Shown here: in pieces, positions 41,593 through 50,081 of the stretch
Layout of the letters: each line of letters opens with the position of its first letter
How positions within the stretch are numbered: the first letter of the stretch is position 1
From: Treponema medium
Lineage (GTDB): Bacteria > Spirochaetota > Spirochaetia > Treponematales > Treponemataceae
NCBI RefSeq assembly: GCF_017161265.1
Contig: NZ_CP031393.1
Location: 124,001-188,000 of the forward strand
Reading direction: 5' to 3'
DNA length: 64,000 bases
The notes under the pieces: model-generated
The model's input: only the letters and a program-made list of their open reading frames with translations
Database searches by the model: none
Told to the model about the DNA's origin: nothing
Translations under genes and position numbers: made by a program

Positions 41593-42837
41593 ATGCAACG
41601 GATTAGTTCAAATATGCAGCATTCGGACAGCAGCTATTCGGTGCGGAGGCAAGAAAGTAGGCTGCACAAGGTAAACAGTCAGCTCAGTACTCAGCGGCGC
41701 ATTCAGCAGCTCCGCGATGACCCTATCGCTGCAGGACACTCGGTACGCTATAAATCGCTTCTGGCACGGCTTGACCGCTTTGAAAAAAATGCCAAGACGC
41801 TCAACGACCAATATAAGGTTGCAGAGGAGCCGATGCAAAGCGCACTCAACATTATGCAGCGGCTCCGCGAACTTTCCGTAGCGGGTGCAACCGGCACTTA
41901 TACTGCTTCGGATCTTAAAAAGATGGCGCCCGAAGTAGACGAACTGTTATACGAGCTTGTTCAAACGGCGAATAGTTTTAGCGCGGACGGCACCCGTCTC
42001 TTTGCCGGTACTAAAAGTTTTACCGAACCTTTTGAGATTGTGATGGGCGATATCGACGGCGCCGGTTCCGCCGTTATCACCAATGTACGGTACAACGGTT
42101 CCATCGACACCAAACAGGTGGAAAGCGATGAGCTTTCGTTTATGGAGGCAAATCAGGCGGGGAACCGTATCTTTTGGGCGGAACGGCAAACGCTCTTTTC
42201 TGCAACCGATGCACGGAACTTCATCGTGCAGCAGGACAGCGCCATCGAGGTGGACGGCGTTACTATCCCGCTCATCGCGGGCGATAACGTCTATGCGATT
42301 ATGTCTAAGATCAACAGTTCAGGCGCAGCGGTTAAGGCTTCGCTCGACCCTGTTACCAACGGTATGAATATCGAAACCACCGATGCACGGCAACTCTGGC
42401 TGCGCGATGCAGGCGAGGGAAACGTGCTCGCCTCGCTCGGCATTGTGAAACCTCAGCAGCGGCCGCCGTACAATCTTGCCGATTCGGTGCGCGTATCGGG
42501 AGGTTCGCTTTTTGATGCGGTCATCGCGATGCGCAACGCGATGTATGCAGGCGACCATGAATCGCTCGGCGGTAAAGTGCTCGGCAGTGTGGACGGGGCT
42601 ATCGACAACCTCGCAGCGCGGCTTGCGGAAAACGGTTCCCGCTATGAACGTGCAGAAGCGGCGCTCGCCCGTTTGAATATGCAGATACCGAACGTAACGG
42701 GAGCGGAATCCCGCGAAGCCGATTTGGATTTGACACAAGCTATTTCCGATCTTAAAATGTATGAGTATACTCATCAAGCATCGTTAAGCACGGTCGGCAA
42801 TTTATATAAAAACACGCTGCTCAATTATTTAAGATAA
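41593..42837 (+). CDS. flgL: Flagellar hook-associated protein 3 (FlgL)
   Basis: Second hook-filament junction protein, flagellin-like (414 residues). The N-terminal D0/D1 helix has QRRIQQLRDDPIAAGHSVRY and the C-terminus DLTQAISDLKMYEYTHQASL. Start ATG 41593 has AAAGGAG. It follows flgK after the P element and precedes fliW by 27 nt, giving the order flgN-flgK-flgL-fliW-csrA. Confidence 0.93.
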   Translation: MQRISSNMQHSDSSYSVRRQESRLHKVNSQLSTQRRIQQLRDDPIAAGHSVRYKSLLARLDRFEKNAKTLNDQYKVAEEPMQSALNIMQRLRELSVAGATGTYTASDLKKMAPEVDELLYELVQTANSFSADGTRLFAGTKSFTEPFEIVMGDIDGAGSAVITNVRYNGSIDTKQVESDELSFMEANQAGNRIFWAERQTLFSATDARNFIVQQDSAIEVDGVTIPLIAGDNVYAIMSKINSSGAAVKASLDPVTNGMNIETTDARQLWLRDAGEGNVLASLGIVKPQQRPPYNLADSVRVSGGSLFDAVIAMRNAMYAGDHESLGGKVLGSVDGAIDNLAARLAENGSRYERAEAALARLNMQIPNVTGAESREADLDLTQAISDLKMYEYTHQASLSTVGNLYKNTLLNYLR

Positions 42838-42864
42838 CGATGACAAAAGAAAGGGAGTTTTAGT

Positions 42865-43311
42865 ATGGAAATAAAAACGAAGGCGCTGGGTACGGTTCAG
42901 ATTGAAGAAGATCAAATCATCACCCTGTCTGAAGGTTTTTACGGATTTAAAAAATATCACCGCTTTGCCCTGCTCGATGCAAAGCAAAAGCCGTTTATAT
43001 GGATTCAGTCGCTTGACGATGCAGAGCTTGCGTTTATCGCCATCGATCCCTTTATCTTCCGACCGGACTATGAACTGGACATCGATGACAGTTTGCTTGA
43101 GCCGCTCGGCATTGAATCTCCGTCAGACGTACTGGTGTTCGCATTGGTTACTATTCCATCAGATGGGTCGGCAATTACAGCAAATTTGCAAGGACCGCTT
43201 ATCATCAATAAAAAGAATAAAAAGGCAATGCAGCTGGTTATCGGCGGAGAAAAATGGAAGACTAAGCATGATATCGTCGCTGAAATGAAACGCGGAGGTG
43301 AACCATGCTAA
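42865..43311 (+). CDS. fliW: Flagellar assembly factor FliW
   Basis: FliW binds both flagellin and CsrA; free FliW holds CsrA inactive, which couples flagellin translation to assembly. Family blocks: [40 protein letters not shown] and [20 protein letters not shown]. The 148 residues match family size. GGGAG precedes ATG 42865. It overlaps csrA by 7 nt, so regulator and antagonist are made together. Confidence 0.94.
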   Translation: MEIKTKALGTVQIEEDQIITLSEGFYGFKKYHRFALLDAKQKPFIWIQSLDDAELAFIAIDPFIFRPDYELDIDDSLLEPLGIESPSDVLVFALVTIPSDGSAITANLQGPLIINKKNKKAMQLVIGGEKWKTKHDIVAEMKRGGEPC

Positions 43312-43526
43312 TCCTTTCCCGAAAGACAAACCAAAAAATCCGCGTCGGCGATTCTATTGAAATTACCGTTATTGAAGTACGGGGCGATCAGGTAAAAATC
43401 GGCGTTGAAGCCCCCCGCTCGGTCAAAGTATTCCGCGAAGAAATTTACGACGAAATTCAGCGTGAAAATAAAGCGGCGCTCGCGACCGGCAATATCGATT
43501 CGCTTGCTCAACTGGGATTAAAGTAA
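43305..43526 (+). CDS. csrA: Carbon storage regulator CsrA
   Basis: RNA-binding regulator of translation, targeting flagellin mRNA in bacteria with Fli[21 protein letters not shown], the central [20 protein letters not shown] and a 15-residue extension match CsrA (73 residues). ATG 43305 follows GGAGG inside fliW. It is the last gene of the flagellar run. Confidence 0.95.
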   Translation: MLILSRKTNQKIRVGDSIEITVIEVRGDQVKIGVEAPRSVKVFREEIYDEIQRENKAALATGNIDSLAQLGLK

Positions 43527-43533
43527 AAAGCAA

Positions 43534-43564
43534 AGAGCTTAACCGTACAGGCAGTTTAAGCTCT
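43534..43564 (+). terminator. Hairpin between csrA and the sugar transporter
   Basis: AGAGCTTAA (43534-43542) and TTAAGCTCT (43556-43564) pair in the space between convergent operons, so it may stop transcription from both sides. T-runs are short. Confidence 0.55.
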
Positions 43565-43594
43565 GCTTCCCCAAAAGTGTCCGCAGTGTGTTGT

Positions 43595-44431
43595 TTATCC
43601 TTTTACAGCCCCTGCGGTCAATCCTCTAATAAAGTTTTTAGACATCGTAAGATAGAGAACCAAAACGGGTACAGCAGACAAGGTGAGTACCGCTAAAATC
43701 CGAGACCAATCGGTCATGTATTGTCCAAACAAGCGCGTTACGCCGAGCAACAATGTTTTGTGTGCATCATTGTTGATAAAGATAAGCGGGAACCACAAGT
43801 CATTCCAAAATGGAATAAGATTATAGATGGCAACGGTTGCAAGCGCGGGACGCAAAAGCGGCAGGATAATAATGGTAAAAACCTTTTTACGTGTAGCTCC
43901 GTCAATAACGGCAGCCTCAGTCAGTTCGGTTGGAATTTGACGGATAAATTCAGTTAAGACAAATACGGCTATCGGTAAACCCATCGCCGTATATACGGGG
44001 AATAGCCCCCATAAAGTATTCAAAAGTCCCAACCCTTTAATAAGCTGCAAAAGGCGGATACTGCCGATTTTAATCGGAAGCATCATACCCGCGATAAAAA
44101 AGAGATATAAAAAACGAGATGCCTTATGTTTCCAGTTTACCAATGCATAAGACGCCATAGCGCCGAATAATAAAACAAGAAAGATCGAACCGATTGTTAC
44201 AAATAAGCTGTTGCGAAAATATAAAAAGAAGTCACCGTCTGTTATAACCGACACATAACTTTCAAAATTCCATTTTTTAGGTAACCCAAACGGGTCGGTG
44301 TAAATATCAAATTTAAACTTAAACGAATTGACAACCATTGTCCACAAAGGGAAAAGCACTAAAAATGTCCAAAAAATAAGCACAATGTGAGAACCAATAT
44401 GCATTCTATCACGAGAAAGAGACGCTTTCAT
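43595..44431 (-). CDS. Sugar ABC transporter permease (MalG type)
   Basis: Inner-membrane subunit of a CUT1-type carbohydrate importer, 278 residues with six hydrophobic segments. The EAA loop is EAAVIDGATRKKVFTIIILP. The C-terminus FIRGLTAGAVKG is typical of MalG-like permeases. It follows the MalF-type gene by 17 nt. No ATPase gene is in the locus, so a shared MsmK-like ATPase elsewhere is inferred. The sugar is unknown. Confidence 0.88.
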   Translation of the reverse strand: MKASLSRDRMHIGSHIVLIFWTFLVLFPLWTMVVNSFKFKFDIYTDPFGLPKKWNFESYVSVITDGDFFLYFRNSLFVTIGSIFLVLLFGAMASYALVNWKHKASRFLYLFFIAGMMLPIKIGSIRLLQLIKGLGLLNTLWGLFPVYTAMGLPIAVFVLTEFIRQIPTELTEAAVIDGATRKKVFTIIILPLLRPALATVAIYNLIPFWNDLWFPLIFINNDAHKTLLLGVTRLFGQYMTDWSRILAVLTLSAVPVLVLYLTMSKNFIRGLTAGAVKG

Positions 44432-44448
44432 TGTATTTCCCCTTTACT

Positions 44449-45366
44449 TTAATCCTTGTCGCCTTGTGTTAAGCGCAGCATTATACCGACGCCGAGCATC
44501 AGCATAATAAACGTTACCGTTGCAATTGCGGCTCCCATACCGGGGTGCGGAATACCTACCGGATGCTGTCCTGCAATTCCTACACGATAAAAAAGCGTAC
44601 CAATCAAGTCGGTTGCATATTGCGGCGCACCGTTTACGTTTTCCATCGCAAAAACAACGTCGAACGCATTGAAGTTATTTACAAACGTTAAGATTGCAAC
44701 CATACCGAGTACCGGTTTTATTAACGGGAGTTTTATATATCGAATTTTTTGCCAACCGTTACAGCCTGCAATATCGGCAGCTTCCAGCAAATCGTCCGGA
44801 ATGGTTTGTAAGCCGGCCAAAATCATCATAGTGGGAATACCAACCCACTGCCATGACGATACCAAAGAAAGAGCCGTCAGTGCATATTGCTGCTCACCGA
44901 GCCACGGTTTTATCAGTGTTTCCAAACCGAGATTTTTTAACATAAGCGGCAGCGCTCCCCATTGAGGATTCAGTATCAGTTTCCATAAATAACCGGTAAC
45001 CAAAATGGCAAGTGTAACCGGAATAAAAATAATCGTTTGATAAAAACGTGTCCACTTCATCCCCTTGGCTGTGAGCATAAGCGAAAACGTCAGGCCTAAA
45101 ACATTTTGAACCAGCATGTGAATAAAGAAAAAATACCATGTATTCCCGAACGCCCCCCAATACCGGCGAGCATTGTCGGCATCACCAAAAAGCTCTTTAT
45201 AATTATTTAAGCCGACAAAGATATTTTTACCGGACGCCGAAGAACCGGAAAAAAAACTGAGTCTGATTGAATCCGCCAGCGGGAAAGCCATAAAGACAGT
45301 GTACACGATAAAAGCAGGCAAAAGATATATAAGCCATCCGTACCTGTCACTTTTTTTTATATTCAT
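44449..45366 (-). CDS. Sugar ABC transporter permease (MalF type)
   Basis: Partner permease, 305 residues from ATG 45366 (MNIKKSDRYGWLIYLLPAFI), with GGAG upstream; the in-frame start at 45387 lies above that SD. The EAA loop is EAADIAGCNGWQKIRYIKLP. Six transmembrane segments are expected. It is separated from the binding-protein gene by a 200-bp spacer with two strong hairpins, which may lower permease expression relative to the binding protein. Confidence 0.87.
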   Translation of the reverse strand: MNIKKSDRYGWLIYLLPAFIVYTVFMAFPLADSIRLSFFSGSSASGKNIFVGLNNYKELFGDADNARRYWGAFGNTWYFFFIHMLVQNVLGLTFSLMLTAKGMKWTRFYQTIIFIPVTLAILVTGYLWKLILNPQWGALPLMLKNLGLETLIKPWLGEQQYALTALSLVSSWQWVGIPTMMILAGLQTIPDDLLEAADIAGCNGWQKIRYIKLPLIKPVLGMVAILTFVNNFNAFDVVFAMENVNGAPQYATDLIGTLFYRVGIAGQHPVGIPHPGMGAAIATVTFIMLMLGVGIMLRLTQGDKD

Positions 45367-45387
45367 ATTCACAACTCCGTTGCGCAA

Positions 45388-45601
45388 AACAGAATAAACA
45401 GGGATGGAGACGTCTCAACCAGCGTAAACACATCAGGCCGTTTTTTTAACAACCCCGCGGAAAAATGTGCGAAATTTTAAGCAAAATTTCGCACAGAAGG
45501 AAAGCAACCGCTAAAAATATTTTTGATGCGGTTGCCCTGATACCTCAACAGTCGGTTACCGTTTCGACAGCTCCATCTCTGTTTGTAATGGATACAAAAA
45601 C
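45388..45601 (-). other. Hairpin spacer between binding protein and permeases
   Basis: It holds GTGCGAAATTTT/AAAATTTCGCAC (45467-45494) and GCAACCGC/GCGGTTGC around an AAAATATTTT core (45504-45536). Pieces of R-family ends (ACATCAGG near 45430 and ACAACCCCGCGG near 45449) are also present. The second unit recurs near 56937. Confidence 0.65.
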
Positions 45602-46864
45602 TTAAGGCTTATACCACTTTGCAACGCCTGCGGCTAATGCATCAGCAGCTTGCTTGGCGGTTTTCTCACCCTTCATAACAGCGATAACGCCCTGATTCAT
45701 CAGCACATAACCGCTGGGATCGCCGTCCATAAAGCGTTCCCATACAAAACGAGCATCCTGCAGCTTTCCTGTCGTAAGCGCAAGAATTTCGTTCGCATGT
45801 GCATCTTTAAGTTTAATGGGAGCATTAATCATCGGGAAAAAGCCGGTAGGCATAAATTCGGCACAAACAGTCGCACCCTGTACCGTGCAAAGCCATGCTA
45901 AAAAGTCTTTACATTCCTGAACATGCTTACTTGCCTTATTATACGCCATACCCGTGTCGGGATGGAAACAAACGGCGGCTTTTTTACCGGCGGGAGCAGG
46001 CGGTACAAACGTTCCCCATTCAAAATTAACGTCTTTAAAGGCGCCGGCATTCCATGAACCGTCTACCCACATAGCAGCCTGACCGGTAGCAAACAATGCA
46101 ATCGAATCGTTGTATGTAAGAGCGGCAAAACCGTTGGGACAATATTTCGCTACATCGGCCATTGCCTGAAACGCACTCACCATTTTGGCATCGTTTAACG
46201 GTACCTTTCCCGATTCATACGCCCTACGGCCTTCGGCTCCGCCGACAAAGCCCGGTAAAATGCCCATCATAAAACATTCGTTAATGTCCCATTCATCGGC
46301 AAGTCCGTTTGCAATCGGCGTAATGCCGGCTTTTTTCAATTTATCACAGGCAGCTAAAAAGTCTTCCCACGTTTGCGGAACCGCAACACCGGCTTTTTTA
46401 AAGATATCTTTATTATAGTAGACAACTTGCACAATCGCATTAAACGGAACGGCAAAGTTTCGTCCATCGGCGGCTGTCCACGGTGCACGATTTCCTGCGG
46501 TAAAATTCGATTTTAACCCGGGAATATCCGACACATCGGCAAAATAGCCGTCCATAAGCAGTTTTGCACCGGTTGCGTACGAACGTGCATACATTAGGTC
46601 AGGACCGGTACCGCTTTCAAGCTGAAGCCGTAACGTCGCATTGTAATCGACATTGATAGTCGGTTTAAACTCGATCGTTACGTTCGGCTTTACTTTTTTG
46701 TACTCTTTAAGCAACGCAGTGATCTGCGCAACATCATCGGTACGCCAAGAGCCCATTGTTAATGTTACCTTCTCTCCACTTCCTTCATTTGCGCCGTTCG
46801 CAAAAACAGGAGAAAATGCCGCAAGTAAAACACCGGCAAGCATCGCAGCCATGAGTTTTTTCAT
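45602..46864 (-). CDS. Sugar ABC transporter substrate-binding protein
   Basis: Family 1 extracellular solute-binding protein, 420 residues from ATG 46864 (MKKLMAAMLAGVLLAAF signal, cleavage near VFA-NG). AAGGAG lies 6 nt upstream, so the longer frame from 46927 is rejected. Fold markers: VTLTMGSWRTDDVAQITALL, GTGPDLMYARSYATGAKLL, YYNKDIFKKAGVAVPQTWED and LFATGQAAMWVDGSW. The mature N-terminus has no lipobox Cys. It delivers a carbohydrate to the downstream permeases. Confidence 0.9.
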   Translation of the reverse strand: MKKLMAAMLAGVLLAAFSPVFANGANEGSGEKVTLTMGSWRTDDVAQITALLKEYKKVKPNVTIEFKPTINVDYNATLRLQLESGTGPDLMYARSYATGAKLLMDGYFADVSDIPGLKSNFTAGNRAPWTAADGRNFAVPFNAIVQVVYYNKDIFKKAGVAVPQTWEDFLAACDKLKKAGITPIANGLADEWDINECFMMGILPGFVGGAEGRRAYESGKVPLNDAKMVSAFQAMADVAKYCPNGFAALTYNDSIALFATGQAAMWVDGSWNAGAFKDVNFEWGTFVPPAPAGKKAAVCFHPDTGMAYNKASKHVQECKDFLAWLCTVQGATVCAEFMPTGFFPMINAPIKLKDAHANEILALTTGKLQDARFVWERFMDGDPSGYVLMNQGVIAVMKGEKTAKQAADALAAGVAKWYKP

Positions 46865-47138
46865 AAAACACTCCTTAACCAGATATTTGTTGTCCGCTGA
46901 AAAGCGGCTTAAGGCTTTGCAACGCAAAAGCCATAGTACACCTCATCCGTACTCATTATAAGTATCACCCGTGAATTTCGATTTGTCAAGGAAAATCATT
47001 CCGCTAACATTTCTTACACTTGGCTTATATTGCACGTTAATTTGTGTATTACCGGCATTTCATCATTGAAAAACTATTCGATTTTTTTTCTTACACTTGA
47101 TAGATTATAAAAAACTAGATGATATGTGTCATATTTCT
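46865..47138 (+). other. Spacer upstream of the sugar operon and tRNA pseudogene
   Basis: No gene is seen. It holds the promoter region of the minus-strand sugar operon (not assigned). At 47090-47127, sequence resembling the tRNA-Thr/Tyr promoter (TTACACTTGATAG, compare TTACACTTGACAG upstream of tRNA-Thr) marks the start of a duplicated tRNA locus. Confidence 0.55.
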
Positions 47139-47211
47139 GCTAACTGAGCTCAAGTTACCGGAGCACGTGATTTGTAATCTCGGGGTTTAGGATTCGAATC
47201 CTTGTCTTCCC
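47139..47211 (+). pseudogene. Chimeric tRNA-Thr/tRNA-Tyr pseudogene
   Basis: The 5' part (GCTAACTGAGCTCA, GAGCACGTGATTTGTAATCT, CGGGGT) matches tRNA-Thr(UGU) at 57742-57815, including the anticodon. From the T-loop on (GGATTCGAATCCTTGTCT, CCCATTTTTTATTT) it matches tRNA-Tyr and its downstream flank. The acceptor arms cannot pair. Upstream sequence also resembles the real Thr promoter region, so it is a decayed copy of the Thr-Tyr pair with the middle deleted between T-loops. Confidence 0.8.
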
Positions 47212-47230
47212 ATTTTTTATTTTAAAATAA

Positions 47231-47254
47231 GCAACCCCGACGCAGAACATCGGG
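47231..47254 (+). repeat. Partial family C hairpin
   Basis: ACCCCGACG and a CATCGGGGT-type arm pair between the tRNA pseudogene and the HD-GYP gene. It resembles the second hairpin of the family C repeats and may end the minus-strand operon. Confidence 0.5.
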
Positions 47255-47273
47255 GTATTAACCCTTGTGTTTC

Positions 47274-48359
47274 TTATACCGCTGTTTGAGAAGCGGCTGT
47301 GCCGGAATGTTCCATCTCATCATCTTTAAGGGTGTGCCATATTCTATCAAATGCGTGGTGAATCTTTTTGAAGTGCGTCACCAACAGCGGATCAAAATGC
47401 TTTCCTGCATTATCAAAAATATATTGCACTGCTTCGTCATGAGAAAGTTCGTTTTTATATGAGCGTTTCATACGGAGCGCATCATATACGTCAGCTATCG
47501 CGACGATCCTTACCGATAGCGGTATCATCTCACCTTCCAGCTTAAAGGGATACCCAGAGCCGTCCCACCGTTCATGATGGCTCAATGTTATTTCTTTTGC
47601 CATTGCAATAGGATAAGAAGACACAATGAGCGCACCGTTAATAGTATGTTCTTTCATGACTTCCCATTCAATGCCGGTTAATTTGCTCTGTTTTTGCAAA
47701 ATATAATCCGGTGTACCGATCTTGCCCACATCGTGAATAGCGGCTAAAAAGGAAATATTCTCGATAAAATCCGGTGTAATTTGCGGATACTGGTTAAGTC
47801 CAAACAGGTAGTCGGAAAACTCTCGGCAATAAAAATTGAGCCGTTGCGCATGGTTTCCGGTATCGTTGTCTTTCAGCATTGACGCTTGCAGCAAGCCGTT
47901 TAACATCATTTTATACATTCCGGTCTGCTGCGCTGTTACATCTTCAATAATTACCCAATATCCAATCAAATAACGATTATCCCTATCAAAAATAGGATGA
48001 AACCGCACTCTCGTATACAGGGTTTTTAATGTGTGCGATTTATGCACCATATTACCGATCCATGACCAACCTTTTTCCGGCGACCGTATACTTTCAAAAA
48101 AGGCTTTTATCTCCGCTTGAGTAAAAATTCTGCCGAAAACATTGAAAAAAGGCTTTTTCTCCAATGTGTAATAACCCGCAAGTAATGTATACACGCTCTT
48201 GGTCATGTAGCGTATAACTAAATTACTGTCAAGAATCATAGTAGGAATGCTTCCCGCATTTGTCAATTCAGCAAGTTCGTCAAAATACGCCTGTTGTTCT
48301 TCCGAAGTCAGCTCTCCTGTAATTCGGGGCTTCTGCCCGAATAATATACTTTTTTCCAT
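47274..48359 (-). CDS. PAS/HD-GYP cyclic-di-GMP phosphodiesterase
   Basis: A 361-residue protein likely degrading c-di-GMP. The N-terminal PAS-like sensor (about 30-145; TMILDSNLVIRYMTKSVYTL, IGYWVIIEDVTAQ) is followed by an HD-GYP domain with NHAQRLNFYCREF, LAAIHDVGKIGTP, HHERWDGSGYP and RIVAIADVYDALRM. All metal-binding and GYP residues are present. It starts 3 nt after tsaB and so lies in the tsaE-tsaB operon. It may oppose diguanylate cyclases such as the 19238 gene. Confidence 0.92.
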   Translation of the reverse strand: MEKSILFGQKPRITGELTSEEQQAYFDELAELTNAGSIPTMILDSNLVIRYMTKSVYTLLAGYYTLEKKPFFNVFGRIFTQAEIKAFFESIRSPEKGWSWIGNMVHKSHTLKTLYTRVRFHPIFDRDNRYLIGYWVIIEDVTAQQTGMYKMMLNGLLQASMLKDNDTGNHAQRLNFYCREFSDYLFGLNQYPQITPDFIENISFLAAIHDVGKIGTPDYILQKQSKLTGIEWEVMKEHTINGALIVSSYPIAMAKEITLSHHERWDGSGYPFKLEGEMIPLSVRIVAIADVYDALRMKRSYKNELSHDEAVQYIFDNAGKHFDPLLVTHFKKIHHAFDRIWHTLKDDEMEHSGTAASQTAV

Positions 48360-48362
48360 AGT

Positions 48363-49028
48363 TTAGTCCTTCTCCGCATCGCTCTTCCGAATATACTGAG
48401 GCCCTGCATAATCAGCCGCGTTCTTCAGTATATTACCGTGCTTTTGCATATACTTAATCATCGAATATGCAAAAGAGAGGGTATCCGCTTCAATAAAATG
48501 AAAGCGAATATTACTTTGTGAAATTGCAGCAGTGTCTCTAAACGCCGCCGTTCCATAGCCGGTAACCAGCCATTCTTCGTTTTCCGAAAAGTGCGGGAGT
48601 AAATCAGCCGCTGTTTTGTCAAAAGCTTCCGTTACCGCTGAGCCATTTTTAAAAAGTTGAGCGTAAAAGCGTTCTCTTTTTGCGTCTATCACTACGGCGA
48701 TATTTCCGTTCCACGCCTCATACTGCGATGCTATGCATGGGAGCGTAGGAATAGGAATAAAACAGCTGTTACTGCTCAGCTGCAATGCTTTTGCCGCTGC
48801 AAATCCAAGCCTTAAACCGGTAAAAGAACCGGGACCTTCAGGCACCAATACTGTTTCAGTATCGGCAGCAGTAAATCCCGCAGCTGATACGGTTGCATCA
48901 ATAAGAGGGAGCAGCCGTTCTGCATGAGTGGTACCGTTACCGGTGAAGGATTGGGTAACTAATCCGTTAGAGCCATAAGCTGCAACTGAAAGGGTTGGAG
49001 TGAGGGTATCTATTGCAAGTACATTCAT
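48363..49028 (-). CDS. tsaB: tRNA threonylcarbamoyladenosine biosynthesis protein TsaB
   Basis: TsaB supports TsaD in making t6A37 of ANN-reading tRNAs. The ASKHA-fold N-terminus is MNVLAIDTLTPTLSVAAYGS, followed by HAERLLPLIDATVSAAGF and VPEGPGSFTGLRLGFAAAKAL, typical of TsaB. The 221 residues match the family. Its ATG overlaps the tsaE stop by 4 nt. Confidence 0.92.
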   Translation of the reverse strand: MNVLAIDTLTPTLSVAAYGSNGLVTQSFTGNGTTHAERLLPLIDATVSAAGFTAADTETVLVPEGPGSFTGLRLGFAAAKALQLSSNSCFIPIPTLPCIASQYEAWNGNIAVVIDAKRERFYAQLFKNGSAVTEAFDKTAADLLPHFSENEEWLVTGYGTAAFRDTAAISQSNIRFHFIEADTLSFAYSMIKYMQKHGNILKNAADYAGPQYIRKSDAEKD

Positions 49029-49480
49029 GGTGCTACCTCATATTCGGTTAAGCTGTCCGTTTGATACGGCCAGTTTGTGATAGTAATAGTTCTACTTGTA
49101 TCTTCTTCTGTCTTGATATGAATAAGAATGGTACGTGCCGGTAATTCCGACATAATTTTTTCACTCCATTCGATAATACACACGCCCTGACCATACAACA
49201 TATCCTCAACACCGAGATCTAAAAAATCTTCCGGTGAGCTGAGTCGATATACATCCATGTGATAAAGCGGCAGACGTCCGTAATATTCCGATATGATGGT
49301 GAAAGTGGGGCTGGTAACGGCTTCGGATATATCAAGCCCTCGCGCAACGCCTTTTGTCAGCTGCGTTTTTCCTGCTGCGAGTGTCCCTTGTAAAGCAAGT
49401 ATATCGCCTGCATTGAGTAAGCGACCTAAAGCCTGACCAAAGTTGATAGTATCTTCTACTGTTTTTGTTCTGTATACCAT
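49025..49480 (-). CDS. tsaE: tRNA threonylcarbamoyladenosine biosynthesis ATPase TsaE
   Basis: Small P-loop ATPase of the t6A complex with TsaB and TsaD (151 residues). Walker A LQGTLAAGKTQLTKGVARGL, then TSPTFTIISEYYGRLPLYHM and DVYRLSSPEDFLDLGVEDML with the Walker B-like acidic residues, and IIEWSEKI. AGGG lies upstream of ATG 49480. It is preceded in the same direction by a poly-G-controlled small ORF. Confidence 0.92.
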   Translation of the reverse strand: MVYRTKTVEDTINFGQALGRLLNAGDILALQGTLAAGKTQLTKGVARGLDISEAVTSPTFTIISEYYGRLPLYHMDVYRLSSPEDFLDLGVEDMLYGQGVCIIEWSEKIMSELPARTILIHIKTEEDTSRTITITNWPYQTDSLTEYEVAP

Positions 49481-49545
49481 ATCAGCCCTAACTTTTTTCT
49501 TAGTTAAAGAAAAGATCCTTCGTAATAGTTACAAGTATGAGCATA

Positions 49546-49685
49546 CTATTCCGAAATCTGCTGTTTGTATAGTTCATCAACAGAAGTAAAAGGACGAATA
49601 GGCTTTCCTAACAGATAATTTACTATCAATAAATTTACACCCAATGGGGGGGGGGGGGTATCCTATAAAAAAATATACTTTTCAT
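49546..49685 (-). CDS. Phase-variable small ORF with a 13-base homopolymer, out of frame here
   Basis: Minus-strand ORF from ATG 49685 with the SD AAGGAG (49694-49699) and a TTGACA/TATGTT promoter. It reads MKSIFFYRI, then a run of 13 C (plus-strand G, 49646-49658). With 13 it ends after PPPPHWV, at 16 residues. With 14 or 11 it reads through LGVNLLIVNYLLGKPIRP and FTSVDELYKQQISE to the stop at 49546, giving 46 residues in the 14-C form. Good expression signals plus a long homopolymer in the coding part suggest slipped-strand phase variation. It is not recognised by family. tsaE starts 65 nt downstream. Confidence 0.7.
49646..49658. repeat. Poly-G tract (13)
   Basis: The only long G/C homopolymer in the window. 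In Treponema such tracts are known contingency sites near variable genes. Here it lies inside a small ORF behind a full promoter and SD. Confidence 0.9.
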
Positions 49686-49706
49686 AATAACATCTCCTTT
49701 TCGATC

Positions 49707-49735
49707 AACATAGCACTGGTATAAACCTTTGTCAA
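49707..49735 (-). promoter_or_regulatory. Promoter of the poly-G ORF and probably tsaE-tsaB-HD-GYP
   Basis: TTGACA (49730-49735) and TATGTT (49707-49712) on the minus strand, 17-bp spacer, 21 bp upstream of ATG 49685. Confidence 0.75.
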
Positions 49736-50030
49736 GTCTATGTCTTTTGGAAAATATCAAAAAGATACCGGCTTATTTTAACCTCCATGCCTCTTTTTTC
49801 TGCAGAAATAGTAAGAACATCCGATGCGATTGTTCTTCTTTCTGCACGAAATTTTTCCTAACATTTCGTGCACTTTTATTTTAGGAGAAAGACAAACACA
49901 TCGGGTAGTTAGAAAAAATCGCAGAAAAAAGAGGCGGTGAGACCATTTGAAGCGCAAAGCGATTCAATTCTGGTTGAATCGCCTCTTTTTTCTGTAGGAA
50001 TACTAAAAACATCCGATGCGATTGTCGTGA
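49736..50030 (+). other. Repeat-filled divergent spacer
   Basis: No gene is seen. It holds a hairpin with TGCACGAAAT/ATTTCGTGCA arms (about 49845-49873), short R/P-family ends (ACATCCGATGCG near 49818 and again near 50010) and P copy 3 (49891-50026). Confidence 0.65.
49891..50026 (+). repeat. Nested palindrome family P, copy 3
   Basis: Inner arms CAGAAAAAAGAGGCG (49922-49936) and perfect complement (49980-49994); core ACCATTTGAAGCGC, AAA, GCGATTCAATTCTGGT. Outer arms GACAAACACATCGG and CCGATGCGATTGTC pair at 11 of 14. Confidence 0.8.
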
Positions 50031-50059
50031 TTGTCTAGGCGGGAAAAAATTACTATAAT
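50031..50059 (+). promoter_or_regulatory. Promoter of the RluA-like gene
   Basis: TTGTCT (50031-50036) and TATAAT (50054-50059) with a 17-bp spacer. Upstream in-frame starts at 50031 and 50058 fall inside it, so translation should begin at ATG 50082. Confidence 0.72.
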
Positions 50060-50081
50060 GCGTTTCTGTTATCCTTGTATT

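Noticed and set aside
45602-46927. Longer start for the sugar-binding protein
   Set aside because: ATG 46864 has AAGGAG and begins a clean signal peptide; the extra 21 residues do not fit an export signal.
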